DNA from: Streptomyces sp. Act143
GTDB lineage: Bacteria; Actinomycetota; Actinomycetes; Streptomycetales; Streptomycetaceae
Assembly (NCBI RefSeq): GCF_003143935.1
Contig: NZ_QFRX01000001.1
Coordinates: 3,739,391 to 3,803,390, forward strand
Length of the DNA stretch: 64,000 nucleotides
Direction: 5' to 3'
Part shown: piece by piece, positions 52,056 through 60,426 of the stretch
Layout: each line of letters starts with the position of its first letter
How positions within the stretch are numbered: position 1 is the stretch's first letter
Position numbers and translations under genes: made by a program
Notes under the pieces: generated by a model
What the model saw: the letters and a program-made list of their open reading frames with translations, nothing else
Told to the model about the DNA's origin: nothing
The model's database searches: none

Positions 52056-52808
52056 ATGGGCGTGCTTGCGGGCAGGACGGCACTCGTCACGGGGGCGAGC
52101 AGGGGCATCGGGCGGGGCATCGCCGAGCGGCTGGGCCGGGACGGGGCGCGGGTGGCCGTGCATTACGGCAGCAACGAGGCGGCGGCGAAGGAGACGGTCG
52201 CCGCGATCGAGGCGGCGGGCGGCTCGGCGTTCGCGATCGGGGTGGAGCTGGGGTCGCCCGGGGACGCCGAGGCCCTGTGGGAGGAGTTCGACCGGCATGC
52301 GGACGGCTTGGACATCCTGGTGAACAACGCCGGGATAGGGGTGTCCCGCCCGATCGACGAAATAGACGAGGCGGAGTACGACCGTGTCTTCGCCGTGAAT
52401 GTGAAGGCACCGTTCTTCGTCGTCCGGCACGGCATGGGCCGCCTGCGGGACGGCGGCCGCGTCATCAACATCTCCTCCGGCCTGGCCCGCACCGCCGTCA
52501 TGCCGAACAACATGGCGTACGCCATGACGAAGGGCGCGCTGGACGTCTTTTCCCGGGACCTGTCCAAGGTCCTGGGCCCCCGGAACATCACGGTGAACTC
52601 GGTGGCCCCGGGCATCATCGCCACCGACAACACCTATGAGCTGCTGCACGCGAGCGAGGAGGCGTGGGCGCAGGCGGCGGCCTTCTCCGCGCTGGGCCGG
52701 GTGGGCGAGACGGCCGACGTGGCGGACGTGGTGTCGTTCCTGGCGTCGGACGGCGGGCGGTGGGTCACGGGGAGCTGGGTGGATGTGACGGGTGGCTCGC
52801 TGACGTAG
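52056..52808 (+). CDS. Short-chain dehydrogenase/reductase
   Basis: 250 aa. Classical SDR: cofactor motif VTGASRGIGRGIAE, NNAG strand LVNNAGIG, catalytic Ser in NISSGLA, and Tyr-x-x-x-Lys in AYAMTKGAL. It is probably NADPH-linked. Substrate unknown; control by the divergent TetR is likely. Confidence 0.93.
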   Translation: MGVLAGRTALVTGASRGIGRGIAERLGRDGARVAVHYGSNEAAAKETVAAIEAAGGSAFAIGVELGSPGDAEALWEEFDRHADGLDILVNNAGIGVSRPIDEIDEAEYDRVFAVNVKAPFFVVRHGMGRLRDGGRVINISSGLARTAVMPNNMAYAMTKGALDVFSRDLSKVLGPRNITVNSVAPGIIATDNTYELLHASEEAWAQAAAFSALGRVGETADVADVVSFLASDGGRWVTGSWVDVTGGSLT

Positions 52809-52865
52809 GTCGGCCGGGTCGGTATGTCATCCCTGGCGCCGACCGCACCGCGCCGACGACGTCTC

Positions 52866-53071
52866 CGTCATCGCCGGGCCTGATCACCCGGCGCTCACCA
52901 TGTCTCCGCCACCTCAACGGCCGACCGCCTGGCGCTCACCGCACCTCCGTCATCTCCGGGCCTGATCGCCTGGCGCTCACCACGTCCCAGCCACCTCAAC
53001 GGCCGACCGCCTGGCGCTCACCGCACCTCCGTCATCTCCGGGCCTGATCGCCTCGCGCTCACCGCGTCTCC
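52866..53071. repeat. 41-bp tandem repeat between SDR and SIS genes
   Basis: The core GGCGCTCACC recurs at 52890, 52931, 52972, 53013 and 53054, exactly 41 bases apart; alternate units resemble each other more, giving an 82-bp higher-order unit. The last copy runs into the 3' end of the SIS gene, so the array has grown at a convergent gene junction. Confidence 0.9.
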
Positions 53072-54159
53072 GTCACCTTCGCCAGTGCCCTGGGCGCGTC
53101 CGGGTCCTGGCCGCGGGCGATGGTGACCTCGTAGGCCAGGAGTTGCAGCGGGATGATCTCCAGGACGGGCTGGAGTTCCTCGGGGACGCCCTCGGTCGGC
53201 AGGACGAAGCCGGCCGAGGCCTGCTCGACCTGGTGGCGAGGCCCGATGACGACCAGGTCGGCGCCCCGGCCGCGCAGCCGGTCGAGAACGGGCTGGAGCG
53301 CCTCGCCGCCCTTGCCGTCGGTGACGACCGCGATGACCGGGGAGACGTTGTCGACCATGGCGAGGGGGCCGTGCAGCAGGTCGGCGCCGGAGTAGGAGAG
53401 AGCGGGGATGTAGCTGGTCTCCATCAGCTTGAGGGCGGCCTCCTTGGCGGTGGGGTAGCCGTAGCCGCGCGAGGTGATCACCATGCGCTCGGCGAAGCGG
53501 TAGCGGGAGGCGAGGGCGCGGACCTCGTCCTGCCGGGCGAGGAGTCGTCCGGCGAGGTCGGGGAGAGCGTTGGCGCGAGCGCCGTCGCCGCCGCCGAGGC
53601 CCTCGACGAAGAGATAGAGCGCGAGGAGGGAGGCGGTGTAGGTCTTGGTCGCGGGGAGGGCCTTCTCCGGTCCGGCCATGATGTCGACGTGATACTCGGA
53701 GACACCGGCCAGCGGTGAGTCGGGGTTGTTGGTGACGGCGAGGGTGATCGCGCCGGCCTCCCGGGCGGCCCGCGTCGAGGCCACGAGGTCCGGGGAGCCG
53801 CCGGACTGGCTGACGGTGACTACGAGGACGTCGGTGAGATCGGGGCGGGCGCCGTACGCGGTGGTCGTCGACATGGAGGTGAGGCCGCAGGGCAGGCCGA
53901 GGCGGATCTCCAGGAGGTACTTGGCGTAGAGGGCGGCGTTGTCGGAGGTGCCGCGGGCGGTGAGCAGGACGAAGCGGGGTCGGCGGGCGGCGATCTGCTG
54001 GGCGGTCTGCCGGATGCCGGGGGCGCCCTGCTCCAGGATGCGGCGCAGCACGGCCGGCTGCTCGGCCATCTCCCGGGCCATGATCCGACCGGGGAGGTCG
54101 CTCCGGGCATCCGGCGTCGAGGTCCCGACCGGGGTCGGGGGCGGGGTGGTGTCCGTCAT
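53059..54159 (-). CDS. SIS-domain aminosugar isomerase-like protein (GlmS half without glutaminase)
   Basis: 366 aa from ATG 54159. Two SIS modules are present: FVLLTARGTSDNAALYAKY ... VVTVSQSGGSPDLVAS and MVITSRGYGYPTAKEAALK ... GPLAMVDNVSPVI. The N-terminal glutaminase of GlmS is absent, so it probably uses ammonia or acts as an isomerase/deaminase or dehydratase of an aminosugar phosphate. It is divergent from nagB across a region with a dre site, which places it in the aminosugar regulon. Confidence 0.85.
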   Translation of the reverse strand: MTDTTPPPTPVGTSTPDARSDLPGRIMAREMAEQPAVLRRILEQGAPGIRQTAQQIAARRPRFVLLTARGTSDNAALYAKYLLEIRLGLPCGLTSMSTTTAYGARPDLTDVLVVTVSQSGGSPDLVASTRAAREAGAITLAVTNNPDSPLAGVSEYHVDIMAGPEKALPATKTYTASLLALYLFVEGLGGGDGARANALPDLAGRLLARQDEVRALASRYRFAERMVITSRGYGYPTAKEAALKLMETSYIPALSYSGADLLHGPLAMVDNVSPVIAVVTDGKGGEALQPVLDRLRGRGADLVVIGPRHQVEQASAGFVLPTEGVPEELQPVLEIIPLQLLAYEVTIARGQDPDAPRALAKVTETR

Positions 54160-54193
54160 GGCGGGGGCCTCTCGAGGTGCGGGGGCGAATCCC

Positions 54194-54373
54194 GGGTCCG
54201 GCGGTGCGCCGGGAGTCGGGCGGGGAACGGGTCCGGCGGTGCGCCGGGAGTCGGGGCGGGAAACGGGACCGGCGGTGCGGCGGGAGTCTGGGCGAATCTC
54301 GGGTCCGGCGGTGCGCCGGCAGTCGGGACAGGAAACGGGGTCGGTGGTGTGCCGGCAGTCCCATTTCACGCCT
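54194..54373. repeat. 36-bp tandem repeat upstream of the SIS gene
   Basis: Five copies of a GGGTCCGGCGGTGCGCCGG-type unit start at 54194, 54229, 54265, 54301 and 54338 (35-37 bases apart). On the minus strand most copies stay in frame with the SIS gene and read as RRTAGP-x-x-RPDS repeats, so an N-terminal extension from 54369 is formally possible. Confidence 0.85.
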
Positions 54374-54477
54374 TCGAGCGGAACGCCGCCCGTCCTCCGT
54401 GTGGCGTGCCGTGGGTCTTCGGTGAGCGGGGCCGGTCATCCCGCTTTCACCTGGGCCGGATGGCCTGATTCTGTTAG

Positions 54478-54493
54478 ATTGGTCTAAACCACA
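54478..54493. promoter_or_regulatory. dre (DasR site) upstream of nagB
   Basis: ATTGGTCTAAACCACA agrees with the dre consensus at 12 of 16 positions. It lies 63-78 bases before the nagB GTG. DasR represses nagB at such sites in S. coelicolor and GlcN-6-P relieves it. Confidence 0.8.
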
Positions 54494-54555
54494 TGGCCCT
54501 TTTCGGGTCCAGTCGAGCCCTCTCACAGACCGTCTCTCAGATCGGCAGGCCCAGC

Positions 54556-55341
54556 GTGGAAGTTGTCATCGTCCCGGACGCCAAGGCGGGTGGCGAGCTC
54601 ATCGCCGAGGCCATGGCGCGGCTCCTGCGGCGCAAGCCCGACGCCCTGCTCGGAGTGGCCACCGGCTCGACGCCGCTGCCCATCTACCAGGCGCTGACGG
54701 CCAAGGTGCGGTCCGGTGCCGTGGACGCCTCGCGGGCGCGGATCGCCCAGCTCGACGAGTACGTGGGGCTGCCGGCGGAGCATCCGGAGTCGTACCGTTC
54801 GGTGCTGCGCCGTGAGGTGCTGGAGCCGCTCGGGATCGGGATGGACGCGTTCATGGGGCCGGACGGGACCGCCGAGGACATCCCCGGCGCCTGCGAGGCG
54901 TACGACGCGGCGCTGGCCGCCGCCGGGGGCGTGGATCTGCAGTTGCTCGGGATCGGCACCGACGGGCACATCGGCTTCAACGAGCCGTGCTCCTCGCTGG
55001 CCTCCCGGACCCGGATCAAGACGCTGACCGAGCAGACCCGGGTCGACAACGCGCGGTTCTTCGACGGGGACATCGAGCAGGTGCCGCACCACGTCATCAC
55101 GCAGGGGATCGGGACGATCCTGGAGGCCCGGCACCTGGTGCTGCTGGCCACCGGTGAGGGCAAGGCGGACGCGGTGGCGGCGACGGTGGAGGGCCCGGTG
55201 GCCGCGGTGTGCCCCGCCTCCGCTCTCCAGCTGCACCCGCACGCCACGGTCGTCGTCGACGAGGGTGCCGCCTCCAAGCTGAAGCTGGCGGACTACTTCC
55301 GGCACACGTACGTCAACAAGCCGGAGTGGCAGGGCATCTGA
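54556..55341 (+). CDS. nagB: Glucosamine-6-phosphate deaminase
   Basis: 261 aa from GTG 54556, the length of the S. coelicolor enzyme; the in-frame ATG at 54493 lies inside the dre and is unlikely. The NagB signatures are present: EVVIVPDAKAGGELIAEAMA, ATGSTPLPIY, QLDEYVGLP (catalytic Asp) and GTDGHIGFNEP. It converts GlcN-6-P to fructose-6-P and ammonia, the last step for chitin and N-acetylglucosamine use. Confidence 0.96.
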   Translation: MEVVIVPDAKAGGELIAEAMARLLRRKPDALLGVATGSTPLPIYQALTAKVRSGAVDASRARIAQLDEYVGLPAEHPESYRSVLRREVLEPLGIGMDAFMGPDGTAEDIPGACEAYDAALAAAGGVDLQLLGIGTDGHIGFNEPCSSLASRTRIKTLTEQTRVDNARFFDGDIEQVPHHVITQGIGTILEARHLVLLATGEGKADAVAATVEGPVAAVCPASALQLHPHATVVVDEGAASKLKLADYFRHTYVNKPEWQGI

Positions 55342-55360
55342 CCCCCCGCGGAAACGCCTC

Positions 55361-55393
55361 GGGCGCCGGTTCCCTGGCGGGGAACCGGCGCCC
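55361..55393. terminator. Terminator between nagB and dasD
   Basis: GGGCGCCGGTTCCC and its exact 14-base complement around a five-base loop, 20 bases after nagB and 19 from the convergent dasD stop. It can serve both genes. Confidence 0.9.
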
Positions 55394-55411
55394 GTCGTGT
55401 CGTAGGGCTCC

Positions 55412-56899
55412 CTACTCCCCCACGATGACCTCCGCCGCCGCCCGTCCGCACACCCTGGCCGCGCCGTGCGTCGCGATGTGCAGGGCGCCGCGGGGCGGTG
55501 CCTGGGGGACGCCCATCTCGACCACGATCGTGTCCGGGCGGGTACGCAGGACCGAGTCGAGGGCCGCGCTCATCCAGGGGTGGCGGTGCTCGTCGCGGAC
55601 CACGGCGACGATGCGGCGGCGGCCCGCGGCGGCCAGGGCCGCCATGCCGGCGCCGTCCCCGACGAAGCTGCCGGTGTCGGTGCCGGGGAGCAGGCGGGTC
55701 AGTTCCGCGGCGACGCCCCACGGGGTCTCGTCGCCGACCGCGATGTTCGCCACCGGGGTGAAGGCGGCGACGAACGGCGCCTCGGTGAGCGGGGCGAAGC
55801 CGTCGGCGCCGGTGAGGGCCAGGGCGCGGCGGGCCGCGCGCAGGCCCACGTCCGGGTCCCCGGCGGCCGAGGCGTCCGCGGCCGACGCCGCCGCCGTCCA
55901 GCGGGCCAGGGAGCGGACCCTCTCGGCGGCGTCCGCGAGGCGTTCCTCGGGGAGTTCACCGGCGCGGACGGCCGAGACCAGGGCGTCGCGCAGGCGCCGT
56001 ACGGTCTCGTCGTCGGCCAGGCCGCCGCCGACGCAGATCGCGTCGGCGCCCGCCGCGATGGCGAGGACGCTGCCGCGTTCGATGCCGTACGTGGCGGCGA
56101 TGGCCTGCATCTCCATGCCGTCGGTGACGATCAGGCCGTCGTAGCCGAGTTCGCCGCGCAGCAGGTCGGTCAGCACCTTGCGGGACAACGTCGCGGGGTG
56201 GTCGGGGTCCAGGGCCGGGACCAGGATGTGGGCGCTCATCACCGCGCGGCTGCCGGCGGCGATCGCGGCGCGGAACGGGGCGAGTTCGCGCTCCGGCAGG
56301 ACCGAGGCGTCCGCGTCGATGCGGGGCAGCGCGTGGTGGGAGTCGGTCGCGGTGTCGCCGTGGCCCGGGAAGTGCTTGGTGCAGGCGGCCACGCCCGCCG
56401 ACTGGAGGCCGGTGACGTAGGCGGCGGTGTGGCGGGCGACCAGGTCGGCGGTGGCGCCGAAGGAGCGGACGCCGATCACCGGGTTGGAGGGGTTGGAGTT
56501 GACGTCGGCCGACGGGGCCCAGTTGAGGTTCACCCCGCAGGCCGCGAGGCGGCGGCCGAGTTCGAAGGCGACCTCGCGGGTGAGGCCGACGTCGTCGACC
56601 GCGCCCAGGGCGTGGTTGCCGGGGAAGCTGGAGCCCGTCCGCACCTCCAGGCGCGTGACGTCACCGCCCTCCTCGTCGATGGCGACCAGGACGTCGTCGC
56701 GCTCGGCGCGCAACTGGGCGGTCAGCGCGGCGACCTGGTCGGGCGAGGCGATGTTGCGTCCGAACAGGCCCACCGAGGCCAGGCCCTCGCCGAGGCGGCG
56801 CAGCAGCCAGTCGGGGGCGGTGGTCCCGGTGAAGCCGGGCTGGAGGACCGTGAGCGCGTCACGCGTGAGGGTGTCGGTGCCCTTGGCGAAAGTCGTCAT
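55412..56899 (-). CDS. dasD: Beta-N-acetylglucosaminidase DasD (GH3)
   Basis: 495 aa without signal peptide. GH3 NagZ-type motifs: KHFPGHGDTATDSHHALP (catalytic His/Asp loop) and GLIVTDGMEMQAI (Asp nucleophile). It splits chitobiose taken up by DasABC into N-acetylglucosamine in the cytoplasm. It follows dasC by 9 bases on the same strand and so belongs to the das operon. Confidence 0.94.
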   Translation of the reverse strand: MTTFAKGTDTLTRDALTVLQPGFTGTTAPDWLLRRLGEGLASVGLFGRNIASPDQVAALTAQLRAERDDVLVAIDEEGGDVTRLEVRTGSSFPGNHALGAVDDVGLTREVAFELGRRLAACGVNLNWAPSADVNSNPSNPVIGVRSFGATADLVARHTAAYVTGLQSAGVAACTKHFPGHGDTATDSHHALPRIDADASVLPERELAPFRAAIAAGSRAVMSAHILVPALDPDHPATLSRKVLTDLLRGELGYDGLIVTDGMEMQAIAATYGIERGSVLAIAAGADAICVGGGLADDETVRRLRDALVSAVRAGELPEERLADAAERVRSLARWTAAASAADASAAGDPDVGLRAARRALALTGADGFAPLTEAPFVAAFTPVANIAVGDETPWGVAAELTRLLPGTDTGSFVGDGAGMAALAAAGRRRIVAVVRDEHRHPWMSAALDSVLRTRPDTIVVEMGVPQAPPRGALHIATHGAARVCGRAAAEVIVGE

Positions 56900-56908
56900 C
56901 GGGTGGCG

Positions 56909-57739
56909 TTATCCCTTCACCGCGCCGGCCGTCAGACCATTGACGGCCCTGCGCTGCAGGAAGACGAAGAGGATCAGGATGGGGACGGCGAAGAGGGAGG
57001 ACGCCGCCATGGTCGCGCCCCAGTCGTCACCGAAGGCCGTCTGGAAGCTGGACAGCCACAGCGGCAGCGTCTGGGCCTCCGCCTCCTTGTTCAGGACCAG
57101 GACCAGCGGGAACTCGTTCCAGGCGGTGATGAAGCCGAAGAGCGAGGTGGACATCAGACCGGGGGCGAGCAGCGGCAGGATCACCTTGCGGAAGGCCTGC
57201 GCGCGGGTGCAGCCGTCGACCATCGCCGCCTCCTCCAGGTCCTTGGGCACGGCGGCGACGAAGCCGCGCAGCGTCAGGATCGTGAAGGGCAGGATCATCA
57301 TCATGTAGAAGACGGTCAGCGGGACCAGGCTGTTCAGCATCGAGGCGTCCCGGACGATCATGTACATCGCGATGATCATGACCTCCCAGGGCGCCATCTG
57401 GGCCAGCATGAACCCGATGATGAAGCCCCGGCGGCCCTTGAACCGCATCCGGGCGAGCGCGAAGGCGCCGGCCAGGGCGACCGCGAGGGACAGGACGACC
57501 GCGCAGACCGTGACGATCAGCGAGTTCTTGACGTAGGTCCAGAAGTGATCGACGCCCGTGGCCGTCTTGAAGTGCTCGAAGGTGATGTCGGTCGGGAACC
57601 AGACGGGGTTCTCCGAGATGATGTCGCCGGTCGGCTTGAAGGCCGTGGCGAACATCCAGTACACGGGGAAGACGAAGCCGGCGAACAGGATGACGGCCGT
57701 GGCGTTGGGCCAGATGCGGCTGAACAGCGAGCGCTTCAC
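56909..57739 (-). CDS. dasC: Chitobiose ABC transporter permease DasC
   Basis: 276 aa from GTG 57739, overlapping the dasB stop (GTGA). Six membrane helices; the EAA loop is EAAMVDGCTRAQAFRKVILPL. It is a CUT1-type sugar permease of the MalG group. The S. coelicolor DasC has the same length. Confidence 0.95.
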   Translation of the reverse strand: MKRSLFSRIWPNATAVILFAGFVFPVYWMFATAFKPTGDIISENPVWFPTDITFEHFKTATGVDHFWTYVKNSLIVTVCAVVLSLAVALAGAFALARMRFKGRRGFIIGFMLAQMAPWEVMIIAMYMIVRDASMLNSLVPLTVFYMMMILPFTILTLRGFVAAVPKDLEEAAMVDGCTRAQAFRKVILPLLAPGLMSTSLFGFITAWNEFPLVLVLNKEAEAQTLPLWLSSFQTAFGDDWGATMAASSLFAVPILILFVFLQRRAVNGLTAGAVKG

Positions 57740-58716
57740 AGCTCGTCCTCCTCTTGCTTGAGCACGATCCGCAGGTAGTACGCGGTGATCACCAGCAGGA
57801 TCAGGATGGTGAGGACGGCGATCGCCGCGCCCATGCCGTAGTGCTGGTTGCCGACGCCCTCGATGTAGGCGTAGACGGGCAGGATCTCGGTGAGCCGGTC
57901 GGGGCCGCCGCCGTTGATGGTGAAGACCTGCACGAACGCCTTGAAGATCCAGATGACCTCCAGGAACGTCGTGGCGTAGAGGAAGGGGCGGAGGAAGGGG
58001 AGCGTCACGGTGGTGAAGCTCTTCCAGGCGCCCGCGCCGTCCAGGGCCGCGGCCTCGTACAGCTCGCCGGGGATCGTGGTCGTGGCGGCGTACAGGTTGA
58101 TGGCGACGAAGGGGATCGACTGCCAGACGATCAGCACGGTCACGACGAAGAACGTCGACAGCTGGCTGCTGGTCCAGCTGTAGTCGGCCATGGAGTGCCA
58201 ACCGAGCTTGTCCAGGACCCAGTTGACGACGCCGAAGCGCTGGGCGAAGAGCCACTGGTAGACGGTGGTCGCGGCGACCACCGGCATCGCCCAGGCCAGC
58301 ACGAGCCCGATCATCAGCGTGACCCGCATCCGCTGGCCGAGGCGGGCCAGCAGCAGGCCGACCAGGGCGCCGAGGAGCATGGTCAGGACGACGTTGACGG
58401 CCGTGAACAGGATGGAGCGGCCGGTGACGCGCCAGAAGTCCTCGCCGGTGAGGGCCTGTTTGTAGTTCTCGATGCCGTTCCACTCGGTGACATGCTGGAT
58501 CAGCTGTCCCATGTTGAGGTTCTGGAACGACAGCAGCAGGTCCTTCAGCAGCGGCCAGCCGAGCAGCAGCACGGTGGCCGCGCAGGCCGGCAGCAGCAGG
58601 AGGTACGGGGCGAGCGCGCCCGCGCGGGAGGCGGGCCGCTGCTCACCGGGCCCCCGCTGGTCCACTTTCGTCACGTCCACCGGACCGGAGGGCGGCCGTT
58701 CGGTCTGCACGGTCAT
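57736..58716 (-). CDS. dasB: Chitobiose ABC transporter permease DasB
   Basis: 326 aa. Six membrane helices after a ~35-residue cytoplasmic N-terminus; the EAA loop is YEAAALDGAGAWKSFTTVTL. MalF-type partner of DasC. The importer has no ATPase of its own here; in S. coelicolor the shared MsiK ATPase energises it, and msiK is not in this window. Confidence 0.95.
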   Translation of the reverse strand: MTVQTERPPSGPVDVTKVDQRGPGEQRPASRAGALAPYLLLLPACAATVLLLGWPLLKDLLLSFQNLNMGQLIQHVTEWNGIENYKQALTGEDFWRVTGRSILFTAVNVVLTMLLGALVGLLLARLGQRMRVTLMIGLVLAWAMPVVAATTVYQWLFAQRFGVVNWVLDKLGWHSMADYSWTSSQLSTFFVVTVLIVWQSIPFVAINLYAATTTIPGELYEAAALDGAGAWKSFTTVTLPFLRPFLYATTFLEVIWIFKAFVQVFTINGGGPDRLTEILPVYAYIEGVGNQHYGMGAAIAVLTILILLVITAYYLRIVLKQEEDEL

Positions 58717-58748
58717 GCTCGCGTCTCTCTACTCGACCTACCGGAAAG

Positions 58749-58781
58749 CGGGGCGGGGACCGTCGACCGGCCCCCGCCCCG
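58749..58781 (-). terminator. Hairpin between dasA and dasB
   Basis: CGGGGCGGGG / CCCCGCCCCG arms around a 13-base loop in the 71-base gap. Such hairpins partially stop transcription or protect the upstream RNA, giving much more binding protein than permease; that is the usual pattern for sugar importers. Confidence 0.75.
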
Positions 58782-58787
58782 TTGCCC

Positions 58788-60065
58788 TTACTGCTGCTGG
58801 GCGAGGCGCTTGTTGAACTCGCTCTCGACCTGCTTGGCGGCCTCGGCCGGCGTCTTGCCGTTGAGGACGGCGGTCATGTACGTCTTGACCGGGTTGGGGG
58901 CGTTCTCGACCGCGGCCCACTCGGGGATCAGCGGCGTGGTGCCACCACCGGCGGCGGCGGGAGCCGCGGCCTCGGCGACGGCGTTGCCCTTCAGGTTGCT
59001 CTGCAGCGCCTCCTTGTTCGGGATGACGCCGTTGAGCTTGGCCAGCTCGCCCTCGTACTTGTCGGACAGGGCGATCTTCAGGAACTCCTTGGCGAGCTCC
59101 TGCTTCTTGCTGCCCGCGGCGACCGCGAGGTTGGAACCGCCGAGGAAGACGCCCTCGGGCTTGTCGGCCGTGGCACCCGGGATGGTGAAGTAGCCGATGT
59201 CCGACTCGATCTTCTTGTTGGCGGCGATGGCCGTGCCGGCCTCCCAGCCCATGCCGATGAAGGCACCGACGTTGCCCTTGGCGAAGACCTCGGCCTGCTG
59301 CGGGGTGGCCTCGTCCTTGTCCTTGGGGGCCTTGGACAGGGCCTGGAACTTCTTGTAGGTCTCCATGGCGGCGGTGACCTTGGGGTCGTCGAGGTTGGAG
59401 ACGTACTTGTCGCCGTCCTGCTTCACCAGCTCGGCGCCCTCACCGATGGTGAGACCGACGAAGTGGTACCAGTTCTGGCCGGGCAGGTAGATCGGCTCGG
59501 CCTTGGTCTTCTCGCCGATCTGCTTGAGGTCGGCGTAGAACTCATCCCGGGTCTTCGGGGTGTCCTTGATGCCGGCGTCGGCCCAGACCTTCTTGTTGTA
59601 GATGACGACGCGGTTGGCGAAGTACCAGGGCGCCGCGTACTGCTTGCCGTCGTAGATCGAGGACTTGTTCAGCGACTCGGTCCAGTCGGCGCCGATCGAC
59701 GACTTGAGGTCGGCGAGGTCGGCGAGGCCTCCGGTCTTGGCGTAGGCCGGGGTCTGGGTGTTGCCGATCTCGAAGACGTCCGGCGGGTTCTCCTCGGACA
59801 GGGCGGTGGTCAGCTTCTGCTGGATGCCGTTCCACTGCTGGATCTCGAACTTGACCTTGGCCTTGGTCTTCTTCTCGAAGGCGGCCTGGACGTCCTTCTG
59901 CCACTGGTCCGGTGAGGAGCCGTCCATCACCCAGACCGTGAGCGTCTGACCGGCGTAGCCGTCGGCCCCCGCCTTGTCGCCGCCGTCGCCGTTGTCGCCC
60001 CCGCACGCCGCAATGGAGATCATCATGCCCGCGACACCGATCGCGGTTATCAGCTTGCGCTTCAC
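58788..60065 (-). CDS. dasA: Chitobiose-binding lipoprotein DasA
   Basis: 425 aa. The signal peptide ends in the lipobox SIAAC (Cys21). Family-1 solute-binding protein with LTVWVMDGSSPDQWQKD and the later PWYFANRVVIYNKK and NYHFVGLTIGEG-type ligand segment. DasA binds chitobiose released by chitinases and passes it to DasBC. Its promoter region carries two dre-like sites. Confidence 0.96.
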   Translation of the reverse strand: MKRKLITAIGVAGMMISIAACGGDNGDGGDKAGADGYAGQTLTVWVMDGSSPDQWQKDVQAAFEKKTKAKVKFEIQQWNGIQQKLTTALSEENPPDVFEIGNTQTPAYAKTGGLADLADLKSSIGADWTESLNKSSIYDGKQYAAPWYFANRVVIYNKKVWADAGIKDTPKTRDEFYADLKQIGEKTKAEPIYLPGQNWYHFVGLTIGEGAELVKQDGDKYVSNLDDPKVTAAMETYKKFQALSKAPKDKDEATPQQAEVFAKGNVGAFIGMGWEAGTAIAANKKIESDIGYFTIPGATADKPEGVFLGGSNLAVAAGSKKQELAKEFLKIALSDKYEGELAKLNGVIPNKEALQSNLKGNAVAEAAAPAAAGGGTTPLIPEWAAVENAPNPVKTYMTAVLNGKTPAEAAKQVESEFNKRLAQQQ

Positions 60066-60133
60066 GCCACCCTCCTCAGGGATGCCACAAACCCCCCTGC
60101 CTCCCCGCGGTACGTGGGGCCGGGAACTGGACC

Positions 60134-60149
60134 AATGGTGTAGACCAGC
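60134..60149. promoter_or_regulatory. dre 1 upstream of dasA
   Basis: AATGGTGTAGACCAGC agrees with the consensus at 13 of 16 positions, the best in the window. It lies 69-84 bases upstream of dasA, where DasR can block the promoter. Confidence 0.85.
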
Positions 60150-60157
60150 AATCGGAG

Positions 60158-60173
60158 CTTGGCCCAGACCAAC
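60158..60173. promoter_or_regulatory. dre 2 upstream of dasA (weaker)
   Basis: CTTGGCCCAGACCAAC agrees at 10 of 16 positions, keeping the TGG and AGACCA half-sites. The 24-base distance to dre 1 is close to two helical turns and would allow two DasR dimers. Confidence 0.55.
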
Positions 60174-60281
60174 AAGCCTGTCAAGGGTGGCCGAATCGGC
60201 CCTGACCAGCCGTTATGGGACCTACATATGCAGGAACCTTTAAGTAACAAGCTGTCGAAAAGAGCGCCGCCGGAGCGCACA

Positions 60282-60297
60282 ATTCCACTAGACCACT
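60282..60297. promoter_or_regulatory. dre 1 upstream of dasR
   Basis: ATTCCACTAGACCACT agrees with the consensus at 11 of 16 positions; the right half-site CTAGACCA is exact. Confidence 0.65.
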
Positions 60298-60303
60298 TGA
60301 CCT

Positions 60304-60319
60304 GTTGGACTAGACCAGA
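60304..60319. promoter_or_regulatory. dre 2 upstream of dasR
   Basis: GTTGGACTAGACCAGA agrees at 12 of 16 positions. With the previous site it fits DasR autoregulation, known in S. coelicolor. Confidence 0.75.
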
Positions 60320-60426
60320 ACAAGGCGGCGGCGGTATACAGAGAGGATCACGGAGCGTGCGAGGGGCATCCCGGTACGCTGCCGTGCCACGATGTGAGCC
60401 GCATCCGGAGCCGGGAAGGCAGAGGC

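Larger units (their letters stand above)
54160..54555. other. Divergent promoter region, SIS gene / nagB
   Basis: 396 bases holding the 36-bp array near the SIS gene and a dre-like site near nagB. No additional gene is seen. Confidence 0.6.
60066..60426. other. Divergent control region dasA / dasR
   Basis: 361 bases with four dre-like sites, two near each gene. No other gene is visible. The AT-richer stretch at 60220-60300 holds the likely promoters. Confidence 0.7.
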
